Assembly (NCBI RefSeq): GCF_014646255.1
Contig: NZ_BMNC01000023.1
Span: forward strand, 18,741-82,740
Reading direction: 5' to 3'
Length of the DNA stretch: 64,000 nt
Source of the DNA: Lentzea pudingi
Lineage (GTDB): Bacteria; Actinomycetota; Actinomycetes; Mycobacteriales; Pseudonocardiaceae
The position numbers were made by a program, and so were the translations under genes. Every line of letters begins with the position of its first letter. The first letter of the stretch is position 1. The notes beneath the pieces were generated by a model that saw nothing but the letters and a program-made list of their open reading frames with translations, searched no databases and was not told the origin of the DNA. Below, one piece after another: positions 8,642 to 17,831 of this stretch.

Positions 8642-9006
8642 ATCAGGTCCCAGCGGTTGCCGTAGAGGTCCTCGAACACGGCCACGCGGCCGTAGACCTC
8701 GTCACGCGGCTGCTCCCGGAAGTACACGCCGAACTCGGTCATGCGGGCGTGGTCGCGGTCGAAGTCGTCGGTGTTGAGGAAGAACCCGACCCGGCCACCG
8801 GTCTGGTCGCCCACTCGTGCCTGCTGCTGACCTGTGTCAGCCTGTGCCAGCAGCAGCGACGTCCCCTCTCCCGCCGACACCACGACCCAGCGCTTGTCGC
8901 CCTGCGGAACGTCCTCGACCAGTGTGAACCCGAGTCCGTCCACGTAGAAGCGGATCGCCTCGTCGTAGTCGCGGACAACCAACGTCACCAACCCAATAGA
9001 TCGCAC
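8623..9006 (-). CDS. VOC (glyoxalase/bleomycin-resistance fold) family protein
   Basis: 127 residues, a single VOC domain with paired beta-alpha-beta-beta-beta units: LVVRDYDEAIRFYVDGLGF at the start and VAVFEDLYGNRWDLIQP at the end. It may be a metal-dependent lyase, a dioxygenase-like enzyme or a drug-binding protein; the ligand cannot be told. GTG 9004-9006 is chosen because VRSIGLVTLVVRDYDEA is the usual VOC N-terminus. It is divergent from the alpha/beta hydrolase. Confidence 0.88.
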   Translation of the reverse strand: MRSIGLVTLVVRDYDEAIRFYVDGLGFTLVEDVPQGDKRWVVVSAGEGTSLLLAQADTGQQQARVGDQTGGRVGFFLNTDDFDRDHARMTEFGVYFREQPRDEVYGRVAVFEDLYGNRWDLIQPARA

Positions 9007-9044
9007 GGCGACGAGTATCGATGACGAGAGAGGTCTACTCCCAC

Positions 9045-9629
9045 ATGGCTGACTCACTCGTACTCCTGCACCCCGGCGGTGCGGACCCCTCGGCGTTCGG
9101 ACCGCAGTTCGACGCTCTGGCCGATTTCGCCCTGCACGCACCACATCGGACCGACCAGGCCACTCAGGACCACACCGAGATGGCGCACGAGACCATCGAG
9201 TTCCTCGAACGGATCGGGCCCGCCCACCTGCTCGGCTGCAGCGACGGCGCCACGGTCGCGCTGCTCACCGCAACCCTCAGACCTGACCTCGTGCAACGGC
9301 TTGTGGTCGTGTGCGGCGTCTACCACCACGACGGCTGGGACCCGGCCACGGAACTAACGCCGATGCACCGCCGGTCACCCGCGCTCACCGCAGAAGACTT
9401 GGCAAAGCTGCCCAACCGAACGCTGATCATGATCGGCGACGACGACGAGGTCACGCTGGAGCACGCCGCGAAGATGTACCGGGCACTGCCGAACGCCGAA
9501 CTGGCCGTCGTTCCCGGCACGTCACACGGCCTGCTGCACGAGAAGCCCGCGCTGTGCAACGCGATGATCGTCGACTTCCTGACCAACGATCCGGTCGAGA
9601 CATACGCGCCGATTCGTCGCCGTATGTGA
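9045..9629 (+). CDS. Alpha/beta hydrolase
   Basis: 194 residues. The nucleophile elbow is GCSDG (S66 counted from ATG 9045), the acid strand reads LIMIGDDDEV and the catalytic histidine is in GTSHGLL. The cap is small, so it belongs with compact esterase- or lactonase-like hydrolases; the substrate is unknown. MADSLVLLHPGG is a natural start and has GAGAGG 13 nt upstream; ATG 9021 in the same frame is an alternative. It is followed 12 bp later by an MFS gene, probably in one transcript. Confidence 0.85.
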   Translation: MADSLVLLHPGGADPSAFGPQFDALADFALHAPHRTDQATQDHTEMAHETIEFLERIGPAHLLGCSDGATVALLTATLRPDLVQRLVVVCGVYHHDGWDPATELTPMHRRSPALTAEDLAKLPNRTLIMIGDDDEVTLEHAAKMYRALPNAELAVVPGTSHGLLHEKPALCNAMIVDFLTNDPVETYAPIRRRM

Positions 9630-9641
9630 TTGGGTGCCTCT

Positions 9642-10907
9642 ATGGCGGTTACATCGGAGAAGCATCGACTGCCCGTACGCACGCTCGTCGCTTCAAGCGC
9701 CGGCAACGCGGTGGAGTGGTACGACTGGGGCATCTACACGGCCTTCAGCATCTACTTCGCCACGCAGATCTTCCCCGCGGGCAACGAGGCCGCGGCGCTG
9801 CTGAGCACCTTCGCGACGTTCGCTCTCGCCTTCTTCTTCCGCCCGCTCGGCGGTTATCTGCTCGGCCGGTTCGCGGACCTCAGAGGCCGCCGGACCGCGA
9901 TGCTGTTCACGATCGTGCTGATGTCCGGTGGCTCGGTGATGATCGGCCTGCTGCCGACGTTCGAGCAGGTCGGCTGGCTGTCCCCGGCGTTGCTGGTGCT
10001 CGCCCGGATCGCGCAGGGCATGGCACTCGGCGGCGAGGTGTCGAACGCGTCGGCGTACCTGGCGGAGATCGCGCCGGCCTCCCACCGCGGCCGGTACTCG
10101 TCGTTCTTCTACATCTCGACCGGTGCGGCGGTGTTGATCGCGTCGCTGCTCGGGTTCTTCCTGTCGCGCAACCTCGACAAGGCCGCGATGGCCTCCTACG
10201 GCTGGCGCGTGCCGTTCCTGATCGGCGGCGTGCTCGGGCTGGTCGGGCTGTGGCTGCGGCGGGAGCTCAAGGAGACCGAACAGTTCGAGGAGAACAAGGC
10301 CAAGGCCGAGAGCCTGCGCAACCCGCTGATGATGACGCTGAAGGAGCACCCGAAGGCCGTCGGGCAGCTCATCGGCATCACGCTGCTGTCAACGCTGAGC
10401 TTCTACACCTTCTTCAGCGCGCTGACGCCGTTCGCGGTGAAGAGCAAGGGCGCCAACGACATCGACGTGTTCCTGGCGCTGTCGATCGGCACGGTCGTGT
10501 TCATCGCGCTGCAGTACCCGATGGGGTGGATGGCGGACCGCTACGGCCGCAAACCACAGATGCTCGTGTGGTCGGCGGCGATGGCGTTGCTGGTCGTGCC
10601 GCTGTCGACACTGGTCAAACCCGGCTTGGCGAACCTCGTGGTCGTGTTCGCCGTGGGACTCGGCCTCTACACGGCGATCACGTCGATCGCGCCCGCGATC
10701 ATGAGCGAGCTGTTCCCGACCGAACTGCGCGGCCTCGGCATCGGTGCCTGGTACAACCTGACCGTCGCCGTGTTCGGCGGCACCGCCCCGCTGGTCATCC
10801 AGGCCGTGGGCGGCACCGTCTTCTTCTGGTACGTCGCGGTCGCCGCGGTGATCACGTTCCTCGTCGTCCTGACGCTGCCGGAGACGAAGGGCGTGGAACT
10901 CACCTAG
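9642..10907 (+). CDS. MFS transporter, metabolite:H+ symporter (KgtP/ShiA-like)
   Basis: 421 residues with about 12 membrane helices. Family marks: NAVEWYDWGIYTAFSIYFA in helix 1, the RFADLRGRR loop between helices 2 and 3, ALGGEVSNASAYLAEIAP in helix 4, and DRYGRKP in the second half. These are typical of the MHS family, which takes up dicarboxylates, shikimate, proline/betaine and similar acids. The exact substrate is unknown. It converges with proB, overlapping by 8 bp. Confidence 0.9.
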   Translation: MAVTSEKHRLPVRTLVASSAGNAVEWYDWGIYTAFSIYFATQIFPAGNEAAALLSTFATFALAFFFRPLGGYLLGRFADLRGRRTAMLFTIVLMSGGSVMIGLLPTFEQVGWLSPALLVLARIAQGMALGGEVSNASAYLAEIAPASHRGRYSSFFYISTGAAVLIASLLGFFLSRNLDKAAMASYGWRVPFLIGGVLGLVGLWLRRELKETEQFEENKAKAESLRNPLMMTLKEHPKAVGQLIGITLLSTLSFYTFFSALTPFAVKSKGANDIDVFLALSIGTVVFIALQYPMGWMADRYGRKPQMLVWSAAMALLVVPLSTLVKPGLANLVVVFAVGLGLYTAITSIAPAIMSELFPTELRGLGIGAWYNLTVAVFGGTAPLVIQAVGGTVFFWYVAVAAVITFLVVLTLPETKGVELT

Positions 10908-12027
10908 CCAGCGGCACCAGGTCGTCCGCGTGCACGACCTCGCGGCGGTGCTCCTCAGGCAGGTCGTGGGACTTGCGGCCGATCAACGACGGCAGCTCGG
11001 CCGAGTCGTAGCCGACGACTCCGCGGGCCACGACCTCGCCGGACAGGCTCACCAGCTCCACGACGTCACCGGCTTCGAAGTCGCCGTCCACGCCGGTGAT
11101 CCCGGCGGCCAGCAGCGAACGACGCCTGCCCACGACCGCGGCGACCGCGCCGTCGTCGAGGTGCAGGCGGCCGTTGGCGTCGGTGGCGTACCCGAGCCAG
11201 AAGCGGCGGGCGGTGAGGCGGGAACCCGTTGCGGCGAAAGCGGTGCCGACGTCGGCCTTGGTCAGGGCGCGGCCTGCTTCGGTGGCGCTGGTGAGCAGGA
11301 CCGGGATGCCCGCGGACGAGGCCAGACGAGCGGCGGCGAGCTTCGAGGCCATGCCTCCGGTGCCAAGACCGGACGCGCCAACGCTACCGGCCTTCACACC
11401 GTCCACATCGGACGCTGATCCCACCTCGGCGATGCGGACGGCTCCCGGCTGGCGCGGGTCACCCGAGTAGAGGGCGTCCACGTCGGACAGCAGGAAGAGC
11501 GCGTCGGCACCCACCAGGTGCGCCACGAGGGCGGCGAGGCGGTCGTTGTCGCCGAAGCGGATCTCTTCGGTGGCAACGGTGTCGTTCTCGTTCACGACCG
11601 GCACGGCACCGAGGGCCAGCAGCCTGTCGAACGTCCGCTGGGCGTTGCGGTAGTGCGCGCGGCGCACCACGTCGTCCGCCGTCAGCAGGACCTGGCCGAC
11701 GGTCAGCGAATAACGCCCGAACGAGTTCGCGTAGGCGTGCGCCAGCGTGAGCTGCCCGACGCTCGCCGCGGCCTGCTGGGTGGCGAGGTCACGCGGGCGG
11801 CGGGAGATCTTCAACGGCGCCAGGCCCGCCGCGATCGCGCCCGAGGACACGAGCACGACCTGGCTTCCCGCTGCGGCACGGGCGGCGAGGGCGTCGACCA
11901 GCGCGTCGAGACGCGCCGGGTCGAGACCACCTTCCGCTGTGGTCAAAGAAGAAGAACCGACCTTGACCACGATGCGGTTCGCCGAGGCGACCGCGGTTCG
12001 AGCTTGTGAGACCACGGGGGCCGTCAC
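10900..12027 (-). CDS. proB: Glutamate 5-kinase
   Basis: ATP-dependent phosphorylation of glutamate, the first and feedback-controlled step of proline synthesis. 375 residues: an amino acid kinase domain (RIVVKVGSSSLT; VLVSSGAIAAGL; NENDTVATEEIRFGDNDRLAA) followed by a C-terminal PUA domain (about 285-360). The GTG at 12025-12027 has GGAG 7 nt upstream inside the obg stop region, and only 4 nt separate it from obg. The longer frame through MSTATTTVIP would overlap obg and is less likely. Co-transcribed with obg. Confidence 0.96.
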   Translation of the reverse strand: MTAPVVSQARTAVASANRIVVKVGSSSLTTAEGGLDPARLDALVDALAARAAAGSQVVLVSSGAIAAGLAPLKISRRPRDLATQQAAASVGQLTLAHAYANSFGRYSLTVGQVLLTADDVVRRAHYRNAQRTFDRLLALGAVPVVNENDTVATEEIRFGDNDRLAALVAHLVGADALFLLSDVDALYSGDPRQPGAVRIAEVGSASDVDGVKAGSVGASGLGTGGMASKLAAARLASSAGIPVLLTSATEAGRALTKADVGTAFAATGSRLTARRFWLGYATDANGRLHLDDGAVAAVVGRRRSLLAAGITGVDGDFEAGDVVELVSLSGEVVARGVVGYDSAELPSLIGRKSHDLPEEHRREVVHADDLVPLAR

Positions 12028-12031
12028 TGTG

Positions 12032-13492
12032 TTACTCCTCGCTGGAATCACCGTAGTCGTCGCCGTACTCACCGGGCGCGCGGCGGGCCTTCTTCAGGGC
12101 CTTGCGCTCGTGGGCGCCGATGCGGTCGTTGCGCTCGAGACGGATGTCCGTGCCTCGCCCGGTCATCGTCATCGCGATGCCGGCCGGGGTGGTCGGTTCC
12201 CAGTCGAAGATCAGGTCGCCGATGGTGACCTGGCAACCCGGGACGGCGCCCATCTTCACGAGCTTCTCCTCGACGCCCAGCCTGTTGAGGCGGTCCGCGA
12301 GGTAACCGACGGCTTCGTCGTTGGAGAAGTCGGTTTGGCGGATCCAGCGCTCGGGGCGTTCGCCCTTCACGATGAAGCCACCCTCGACCGAGGGGTCCTC
12401 GATCACGGTGAAGCCCTGGTCGTCCACGGCGGTCGGCCGCAGCACGATTCGGGTCGACTCCTTCTTCGGCTTGGCCGCGCGGTACTCGCGCACGACCTCG
12501 GCCAGCTTGAACGTCAGCTCGCGCAGGCCCTGGCGGGACACGGTCGACACCTCGAAGACCGGCAGGCCGCGAGCCTCGATCTCCGGGCGGACGATGTCGG
12601 CGAGGTCCTGGGCGTCCGGGATGTCGACCTTGTTGAGGATCACCACGCGCGGGCGGTCCTCGAAGTTGCCGCCGAGAGCGGGCGTGTACTCCGAGAGTTC
12701 CTTCTCCAGCGCGTCGATGTCCGCGATCGGGTCGCGGCCCGGCTCGTACGTCGCGCAGTCGACGACGTGCGCGAGAACGGCGGTGCGCTCGATGTGGCGC
12801 AGGAAGTCGAGGCCGAGGCCCTTGCCCTGCGACGCGCCGGGGATCAGGCCGGGGACGTCGGCCATCGTGAAGATGGTGTCGCCCGCGGTGATCACGCCGA
12901 GGTTGGGGACCAGCGTCGTGAACGGGTAGTCGGCGATCTTCGGCTTCGCGGCGGAGAGCACGGAGATCAGCGACGACTTGCCGGCCGACGGGAAGCCGAG
13001 CAGGCCCACGTCCGCGACGGACTTGAGCTCGAGCACCAGGTCACGCGTCTCGCCGGGCTCGCCGAGCAGCGCGAAGCCGGGCGCCTTGCGGGCCCTCGAC
13101 GCGAGCGAGGCGTTGCCCAGACCGCCACGGCCACCGGCCGCCGCGATGAGCTGCGTGCCCTCGCCGACGAGGTCCGCGACGATCTCGCCGGCCTCGGTCA
13201 GCACGACGGTGCCGTCCGGGACGCGCAGGATCAGGTCTTCGCCGTTCGCGCCGTCGCGGTTCGCACCGGCACCGGCCTTGCCGCTCGTGGCGGAGGCGTG
13301 CGGGCGGAAGTGGAAGTCCAGCAGGGTGTGCACCTGCGAGTCGACGACGAGGATGACGTTGCCGCCACTGCCCCCGTTGCCGCCGTCCGGGCCGCCGAGC
13401 GGCTTGAACTTCTCGCGGTGCACTGAAGCACAACCGTTGCCCCCGTTGCCGGCGGCAGCGTGGATCACCACCCGGTCAACAAATCGAGCCAC
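12032..13492 (-). CDS. obg: GTPase Obg/CgtA
   Basis: Essential ribosome-associated GTPase, 486 residues. It has the glycine-rich Obg fold (1-158), then a G domain with G1 GFPSAGKSS (166-174), switch TT, DVPG (212-215) and NKVD (287-290), then the C-terminal OCT domain of the actinobacterial form. The GTG at 13490-13492 (VARFVDRVVIHAAAG) is chosen: GGAAG stands 8 nt upstream, and mycobacterial Obg starts at the matching MPRFVDRV. The upstream ATG at 13496-13498 has no room for a ribosome site. Downstream partner is proB. Confidence 0.96.
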   Translation of the reverse strand: MARFVDRVVIHAAAGNGGNGCASVHREKFKPLGGPDGGNGGSGGNVILVVDSQVHTLLDFHFRPHASATSGKAGAGANRDGANGEDLILRVPDGTVVLTEAGEIVADLVGEGTQLIAAAGGRGGLGNASLASRARKAPGFALLGEPGETRDLVLELKSVADVGLLGFPSAGKSSLISVLSAAKPKIADYPFTTLVPNLGVITAGDTIFTMADVPGLIPGASQGKGLGLDFLRHIERTAVLAHVVDCATYEPGRDPIADIDALEKELSEYTPALGGNFEDRPRVVILNKVDIPDAQDLADIVRPEIEARGLPVFEVSTVSRQGLRELTFKLAEVVREYRAAKPKKESTRIVLRPTAVDDQGFTVIEDPSVEGGFIVKGERPERWIRQTDFSNDEAVGYLADRLNRLGVEEKLVKMGAVPGCQVTIGDLIFDWEPTTPAGIAMTMTGRGTDIRLERNDRIGAHERKALKKARRAPGEYGDDYGDSSEE

Positions 13493-13572
13493 GGTCATCA
13501 CTTCCAACTGCTAGAGGCGGCGAATTCCGACTGGGAACGCCGCATGGGGTCCGGGGGTCGCCCCGGCTGGGG

Positions 13573-13593
13573 TCTGGGGGCTTGGCCCCCAGA
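13573..13593. repeat. GC-rich 9-bp palindrome
   Basis: TCTGGGGGC-TTG-GCCCCCAGA, perfect, between obg and the rpmA terminator. A similar GGGGC-type palindrome lies at 25745-25763. Short intergenic G/C palindromes of this kind recur in actinomycete genomes; function unknown. Confidence 0.5.
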
Positions 13594-13643
13594 AAACACA
13601 AACGAGCGACGTGGCCCGCGCTCTCAGCGGGCACACGTCGCTC
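13594..13643 (-). terminator. Rho-independent terminator after rpmA
   Basis: Read on the minus strand: a perfect 10-bp arm pair GAGCGACGTG / CACGTCGCTC (13634-13643 with 13604-13613), with inner GCCCGC/GCGGGC pairing, followed at once by GTTTGTGTTTT. It should end most rplU-rpmA transcripts before obg, so obg-proB probably has its own promoter in 13493-13593. Confidence 0.85.
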
Positions 13644-13678
13644 GGTCGATCGTGCTAACTACGTCGCGGAAACGGTCC

Positions 13679-13936
13679 TCAGACCGCGACCGGAACGATG
13701 TTGACGGTCTTGCGACCGCGCTTCGAACCGAACTCCACCGCACCCGGCAGCAGGGCGAACAGCGTGTCGTCCTTGCCGATGCCGACGCCGACGCCGGGGT
13801 GGAACTTGGTGCCGCGCTGGCGGATCAGGATCTCGCCGGCCTTGACGACCTGACCGCCGTACCGCTTCACGCCCAGGTACTGAGCGTTGGAGTCACGGCC
13901 GTTGCGGGAACTGGATGCACCCTTTTTGTGTGCCAT
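13679..13936 (-). CDS. rpmA: 50S ribosomal protein L27
   Basis: 85 residues starting MAHKKGASSSRNGRDS, with the L27 signature GEILIRQRGTKFHPG. The N-terminal tail reaches toward the peptidyl transferase centre. There is no N-terminal cleavage extension of the Firmicutes type. It lies 14 bp after rplU and is followed by a strong terminator. Confidence 0.98.
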   Translation of the reverse strand: MAHKKGASSSRNGRDSNAQYLGVKRYGGQVVKAGEILIRQRGTKFHPGVGVGIGKDDTLFALLPGAVEFGSKRGRKTVNIVPVAV

Positions 13937-13950
13937 GAGAAGTCAGGTCC

Positions 13951-14262
13951 TCACTTACCGGTGATGCCGGTGACCTCGACGCGGGTCAACTTCTGACGGT
14001 GACCCTGTCGCTTGTGGTAGCCGGTCTTGTTCTTGAACTTGTGGATGCGAATCTTCGGGCCCTTGGTGTGCTCGACCAGCTTGCCGGTAACCGAGAACTT
14101 CGCCAGGGCCGCCGCGTCTGCGGTGACGTCAGTGCCGTCGACCACGAGCAGCGCCTGGAGGGAGATTTCGGTGCCCGGCTCGCCCTCGAGCTTCTCGACC
14201 TCGACGATGTCGCCGACAGCGACCTTGTACTGCTTGCCGCCGGTCTTGACGATCGCGTACAT
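13951..14262 (-). CDS. rplU: 50S ribosomal protein L21
   Basis: 103 residues: MYAIVKTGGKQYKVAVGD at the start and the L21 signature KIRIHKFKNKTGYHKRQGHRQ at the end. It binds 23S rRNA. First gene of the rplU-rpmA transcript, with a 266-bp upstream gap after rne that presumably holds its promoter. Confidence 0.98.
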   Translation of the reverse strand: MYAIVKTGGKQYKVAVGDIVEVEKLEGEPGTEISLQALLVVDGTDVTADAAALAKFSVTGKLVEHTKGPKIRIHKFKNKTGYHKRQGHRQKLTRVEVTGITGK

Positions 14263-14481
14263 CAGGACGGAAGTCTCCTGCTACTCGATGGTGACGGGCC
14301 GTGTGCCGGCCATTCTGGGACGGTGTTTCCACCTAAAGGCACCAGAGGAGGCACACGACAGGACCCGTCGGATGGCGGGCCGTCAACAAGGTTACGGGAG
14401 TGGGTGCGCCGGGAGCAAACCGGGGTGCCCGGAACACGTTCCCACAGCCTGTGCGGTCCCTCACATCGTTGCCCCGCAACG

Positions 14482-14513
14482 CAAAACCGGGGCCGCCCGC
14501 AGGCGACCCCGGT
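14482..14513 (-). terminator. Terminator after rne
   Basis: On the minus strand 12-bp arms (14502-14513 with 14486-14497) pair with a single G-T wobble around a TGCG loop and are followed by TTTTGCG. It stands 16 bp after the rne stop and separates rne from rplU-rpmA. Confidence 0.75.
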
Positions 14514-14528
14514 CTCACGTTCCTCGCG

Positions 14529-17500
14529 TCAGTCCTCCTGGACCGGCGGTCCCGCGGGACGCGACACGGCGCGGCGCCTGCGAGTGGTGGTGACCACCGG
14601 TGCGGGCATCTGGACCTCGGGCTGCTTGGGCACCTCGACGACGATCGGGGCCGGGGCCTCGACCGCGGGGGGAGCACCAGCGGCGCGCTTGGCCGCACGA
14701 CGACGCGGGCGAGCCGCGGGGGCCTCCACAGCGGCCACCGGGGCCTCCGCGACGGGCGCGGGCGCGGAGACCGGTTCGGGGGCCTCGGCGGCCTCCTGCT
14801 CGGGCTCGACGGCCGGAAGGGGGCGCTGGGACCCGATGCGACCCGTCACGACGGGCTGCTGCGCACCGACGCGCCCGGTCACGACCGGCTCCTGCTCGGG
14901 CTCAACGGGGCGTTGGGCACCGATGCGACCCGTGACGACGGGCTTCTCGACGACGGGCTCGACGAGCTCCTCGACGGACTCCTCGATCACCTCGGGCTCG
15001 GTGACCACGGGCTCGAGCTCGACGGGCGCCGGGTCCTCGGCGACCTCGTGCGGCACGTGACCGTTGAGCGCCTGCTCCTCGGCCACGACCGCGTCGACGA
15101 CGGCCTGCGGCTCCTTGTCGCGGCCACGACGACGGCGGCGACGACGGCCGTGGCCCTCGTGCTCCTGGTCGGCGGCGACGAAGTCCTCTGAGGTGTCCTC
15201 GGGCTCACCGGGCTCGAAGACCTGGACGGCCTCGGGCTCGACCGGCGTCTCGACGACCGCCTCGACGACCTCGGTGGTCTCGGCCGCCTGCTCGCCGCCA
15301 CCCTTGTTGCGGCGCGACTTGCGGCCACCGCCCTGGGCCTGCTGTTGCTGCTGCTGGCCGCCACCGCCGCCGCCACCGTGCGAGTGCACGGGCTCGGTGG
15401 ACACGACGACGCCGCGGCCGCGGCAGTGCTCACACGTCTGGCTGAACGCCTCGAGCAGGCCGGTGCCGACCCGCTTGCGGGTCATCTGGACGAGACCCAG
15501 CGAGGTGACCTCGGCGACCTGGTGACGCGTGCGGTCGCGGCCGAGGCACTCGGTGAGGCGGCGCAGCACCAGGTCGCGGTTCGACTCGAGCACCATGTCG
15601 ATGAAGTCGATGACGATGATGCCGCCGATGTCGCGCAGCCGGAGCTGGCGGACGATCTCCTCGGCCGACTCCAGGTTGTTCCTGGTGACGGTCTCCTCGA
15701 GGTTGCCGCCCGAGCCGGTGAACTTGCCGGTGTTGACGTCGATGACCGTCATGGCCTCGGTGCGGTCGATGATCAGGTAGCCACCCGACGGCAGCCAGAC
15801 CTTGCGGTCGAGCGCCTTCATCAGCTGCTCGTCGATGCGGTACTCGACGAACGCGTCGTTGTTGCCGACGTGCTTCTTCAGGCGGTCCTGCAGGTCCGGC
15901 GCCACGTGGCGGACGTACGAGTCGATGACCTCCCACGCCTCGTCGCCCTGGACGACGAGCTGGGCGAAGTCCTCGGTGAACAGGTCGCGGACGACCTTCA
16001 CCAGCAGGTCCGGCTCTTCGTAGAGCAGCGTCGGAGCCTTGGTGGAGGTGGTCTCGGACTTCTCCTTGATGACCTTCCACTGGGCCTGCAGACGCGTGAC
16101 GTCGCGGCCGAGCTCGTCCTCCGCGATGCCCTCCGAGGCGGTGCGGATGATCACACCGGCGTCCTCGGGGACGACGCGCTTGAGGATGTCCTTGAGGCGC
16201 TTGCGCTCGTTGTCCGGCAGCTTGCGGCTGATGCCCGTGGCACCGCCGCCCGGCACGTAGACGAGGAAGCGGCCGGGAAGGCTGATCTGGGTGGTGAGGC
16301 GGGCGCCCTTGTGGCCGACCGGGTCCTTGGTGACCTGGACGAGCACCGAGTCGCCGCTGGAGAGCGCCTGCTCGATCTTGCGGGACTTGCCCTCGAGACC
16401 GGCGGCGTCCCAGTCGACCTCACCGGCGTAGAGCACGGCGTTGCGGCCGCGGCCGATGTCGATGAACGCGGCTTCCATGCTCGGCAGCACGTTCTGGACG
16501 CGGCCGAGGTAGACGTTGCCCACGATCGAGCCGCTGCCCGACGAGGTGACGAAGTGCTCGACGAGCACGCCGTCCTCGAGCACGCCGATCTGGGTGCGGT
16601 CGCCGCGCTCGCGGACGACCATCGTGCGGGCCACGGCCTCGCGGCGGGCCAGGAACTCGGCCTCGGTCAGCACCGGGGCACGGCGGCGGCCGGCCTCGCG
16701 ACCGTCGCGGCGGCGCTGGCGCTTGGCCTCCAGGCGCGTGGAGCCCCGGATGCTGCGCACCTCGTTCTGCGCGGCCTCGGAGTCGGCCTTGTCGTCGCGT
16801 GCGTCCCGCGCCTCACGGACTTCGCGCACGTGCACGACGGTGTTCGGCGGGTCGTCCTCGGCGGCGACGTCGTCGTCCGTGCCGGTCTTGCGGCGACGGC
16901 GACGGCGGCGACGGCGGGTCGAGCCCTCGTCACCCTCGTCCTCGGCCTCGTCGGCGGCTTCGGTCTCCTCGGGGGCCTCGGCGTCCTCCGCCGCTGCCTC
17001 GTCGGACTCCTCGCCGGACTCGGCGTCGGTGCCCTTGCCACGGCCGCGGCCACGACGGCCCCGGCGGCGGCGACGGCGGCTGTCGGCCTCGTCGTCACCG
17101 TCGGCGTCGGTGTCCGCATCGGTCTCGGCCTCGGCCTCGGCGGCGTCGAGCTCGTCCGCGGCGATCTCGCCGATGGACTTCTCCTCGACGACCGGCTCTT
17201 CCTCGACCACGAACGGCGATGCGGACGCCTTGGGGCGCTCAACCGGCGTCGGCGGCAGGAAGACCGCGCTCGGCGCGGCGAAGATCGGCGCGAGCGCCGG
17301 TGCCTCGAACGCCGGGATCGCGGGGGCCTCGTAGTCCTCGGTGACCTCACCGGTGACCACGTCGTCCCAGTCCACCAGGGTCTCGGCGACCTTCAGCGCG
17401 ACGTCGCGGCTGACGCTCGACTGCGCACTGCGGGCGACCTCACCGAGGTCGGCCAGCGCTGTCATCACGTCCTTGCTGCTGACGTCCAGCAGCTTCGCCA

Positions 17501-17603
17501 GTGCGTGGACCCGCAGCTTCTCCGGCAGGTCCGCCAGTGCCGGGCGTGCGGCAACCACGCCCTGCCCGCCGGTGACACCGGCAGGCTTGTCCTCGTTCGA
17601 CAT
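14529..17603 (-). CDS. rne: Ribonuclease E/G
   Basis: 1024-residue endoribonuclease for mRNA decay and rRNA maturation. The N-terminal segment VHALAKLLDVSSKDVMTALADLG (about 30-52) is the IF2-N-like fold found in actinobacterial RNase E. A long acidic and Arg-rich disordered stretch (about 130-300) follows. The catalytic core starts near residue 320: an S1 domain (GNVYLGRVQNVLPSMEAAFIDIG), the DNase I-like site with catalytic aspartates in MTVIDVNTGK (about 617) and IIVIDFIDM (about 662), and the zinc-link CEHC (about 725). The C-terminal tail is disordered, with a Gly/Gln run and repeats of PVVTGRIGAQ. Probably a degradosome scaffold. Confidence 0.96.
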   Translation of the reverse strand: MSNEDKPAGVTGGQGVVAARPALADLPEKLRVHALAKLLDVSSKDVMTALADLGEVARSAQSSVSRDVALKVAETLVDWDDVVTGEVTEDYEAPAIPAFEAPALAPIFAAPSAVFLPPTPVERPKASASPFVVEEEPVVEEKSIGEIAADELDAAEAEAETDADTDADGDDEADSRRRRRRGRRGRGRGKGTDAESGEESDEAAAEDAEAPEETEAADEAEDEGDEGSTRRRRRRRRRKTGTDDDVAAEDDPPNTVVHVREVREARDARDDKADSEAAQNEVRSIRGSTRLEAKRQRRRDGREAGRRRAPVLTEAEFLARREAVARTMVVRERGDRTQIGVLEDGVLVEHFVTSSGSGSIVGNVYLGRVQNVLPSMEAAFIDIGRGRNAVLYAGEVDWDAAGLEGKSRKIEQALSSGDSVLVQVTKDPVGHKGARLTTQISLPGRFLVYVPGGGATGISRKLPDNERKRLKDILKRVVPEDAGVIIRTASEGIAEDELGRDVTRLQAQWKVIKEKSETTSTKAPTLLYEEPDLLVKVVRDLFTEDFAQLVVQGDEAWEVIDSYVRHVAPDLQDRLKKHVGNNDAFVEYRIDEQLMKALDRKVWLPSGGYLIIDRTEAMTVIDVNTGKFTGSGGNLEETVTRNNLESAEEIVRQLRLRDIGGIIVIDFIDMVLESNRDLVLRRLTECLGRDRTRHQVAEVTSLGLVQMTRKRVGTGLLEAFSQTCEHCRGRGVVVSTEPVHSHGGGGGGGQQQQQQAQGGGRKSRRNKGGGEQAAETTEVVEAVVETPVEPEAVQVFEPGEPEDTSEDFVAADQEHEGHGRRRRRRRGRDKEPQAVVDAVVAEEQALNGHVPHEVAEDPAPVELEPVVTEPEVIEESVEELVEPVVEKPVVTGRIGAQRPVEPEQEPVVTGRVGAQQPVVTGRIGSQRPLPAVEPEQEAAEAPEPVSAPAPVAEAPVAAVEAPAARPRRRAAKRAAGAPPAVEAPAPIVVEVPKQPEVQMPAPVVTTTRRRRAVSRPAGPPVQED

Positions 17604-17831
17604 GCAGCTCCTCCACCCCCGGGCGCGTCCCGTGAGGACGCGGCCGCGCAGGGGCCTCTCTCGTCTCTTCCACCGCTTCTCGCGGCGGGAATCCTTGCCT
17701 CGCGCGCAGCGGCGTGGCGCCTCACTGGGCGCACGCTTGCGCAGGTCCCACGACGACGCCGCTGTCAGCGCCGCTCCTCCTGTATGCGCGTCCCGGCTGG
17801 GCCGGACCGAACAGACAACCGTCTGCGCTCG

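Noticed and set aside
14263..14481. Riboswitch or L21-type leader before rplU
   Set aside because: No recognisable aptamer or conserved leader fold could be drawn with confidence.
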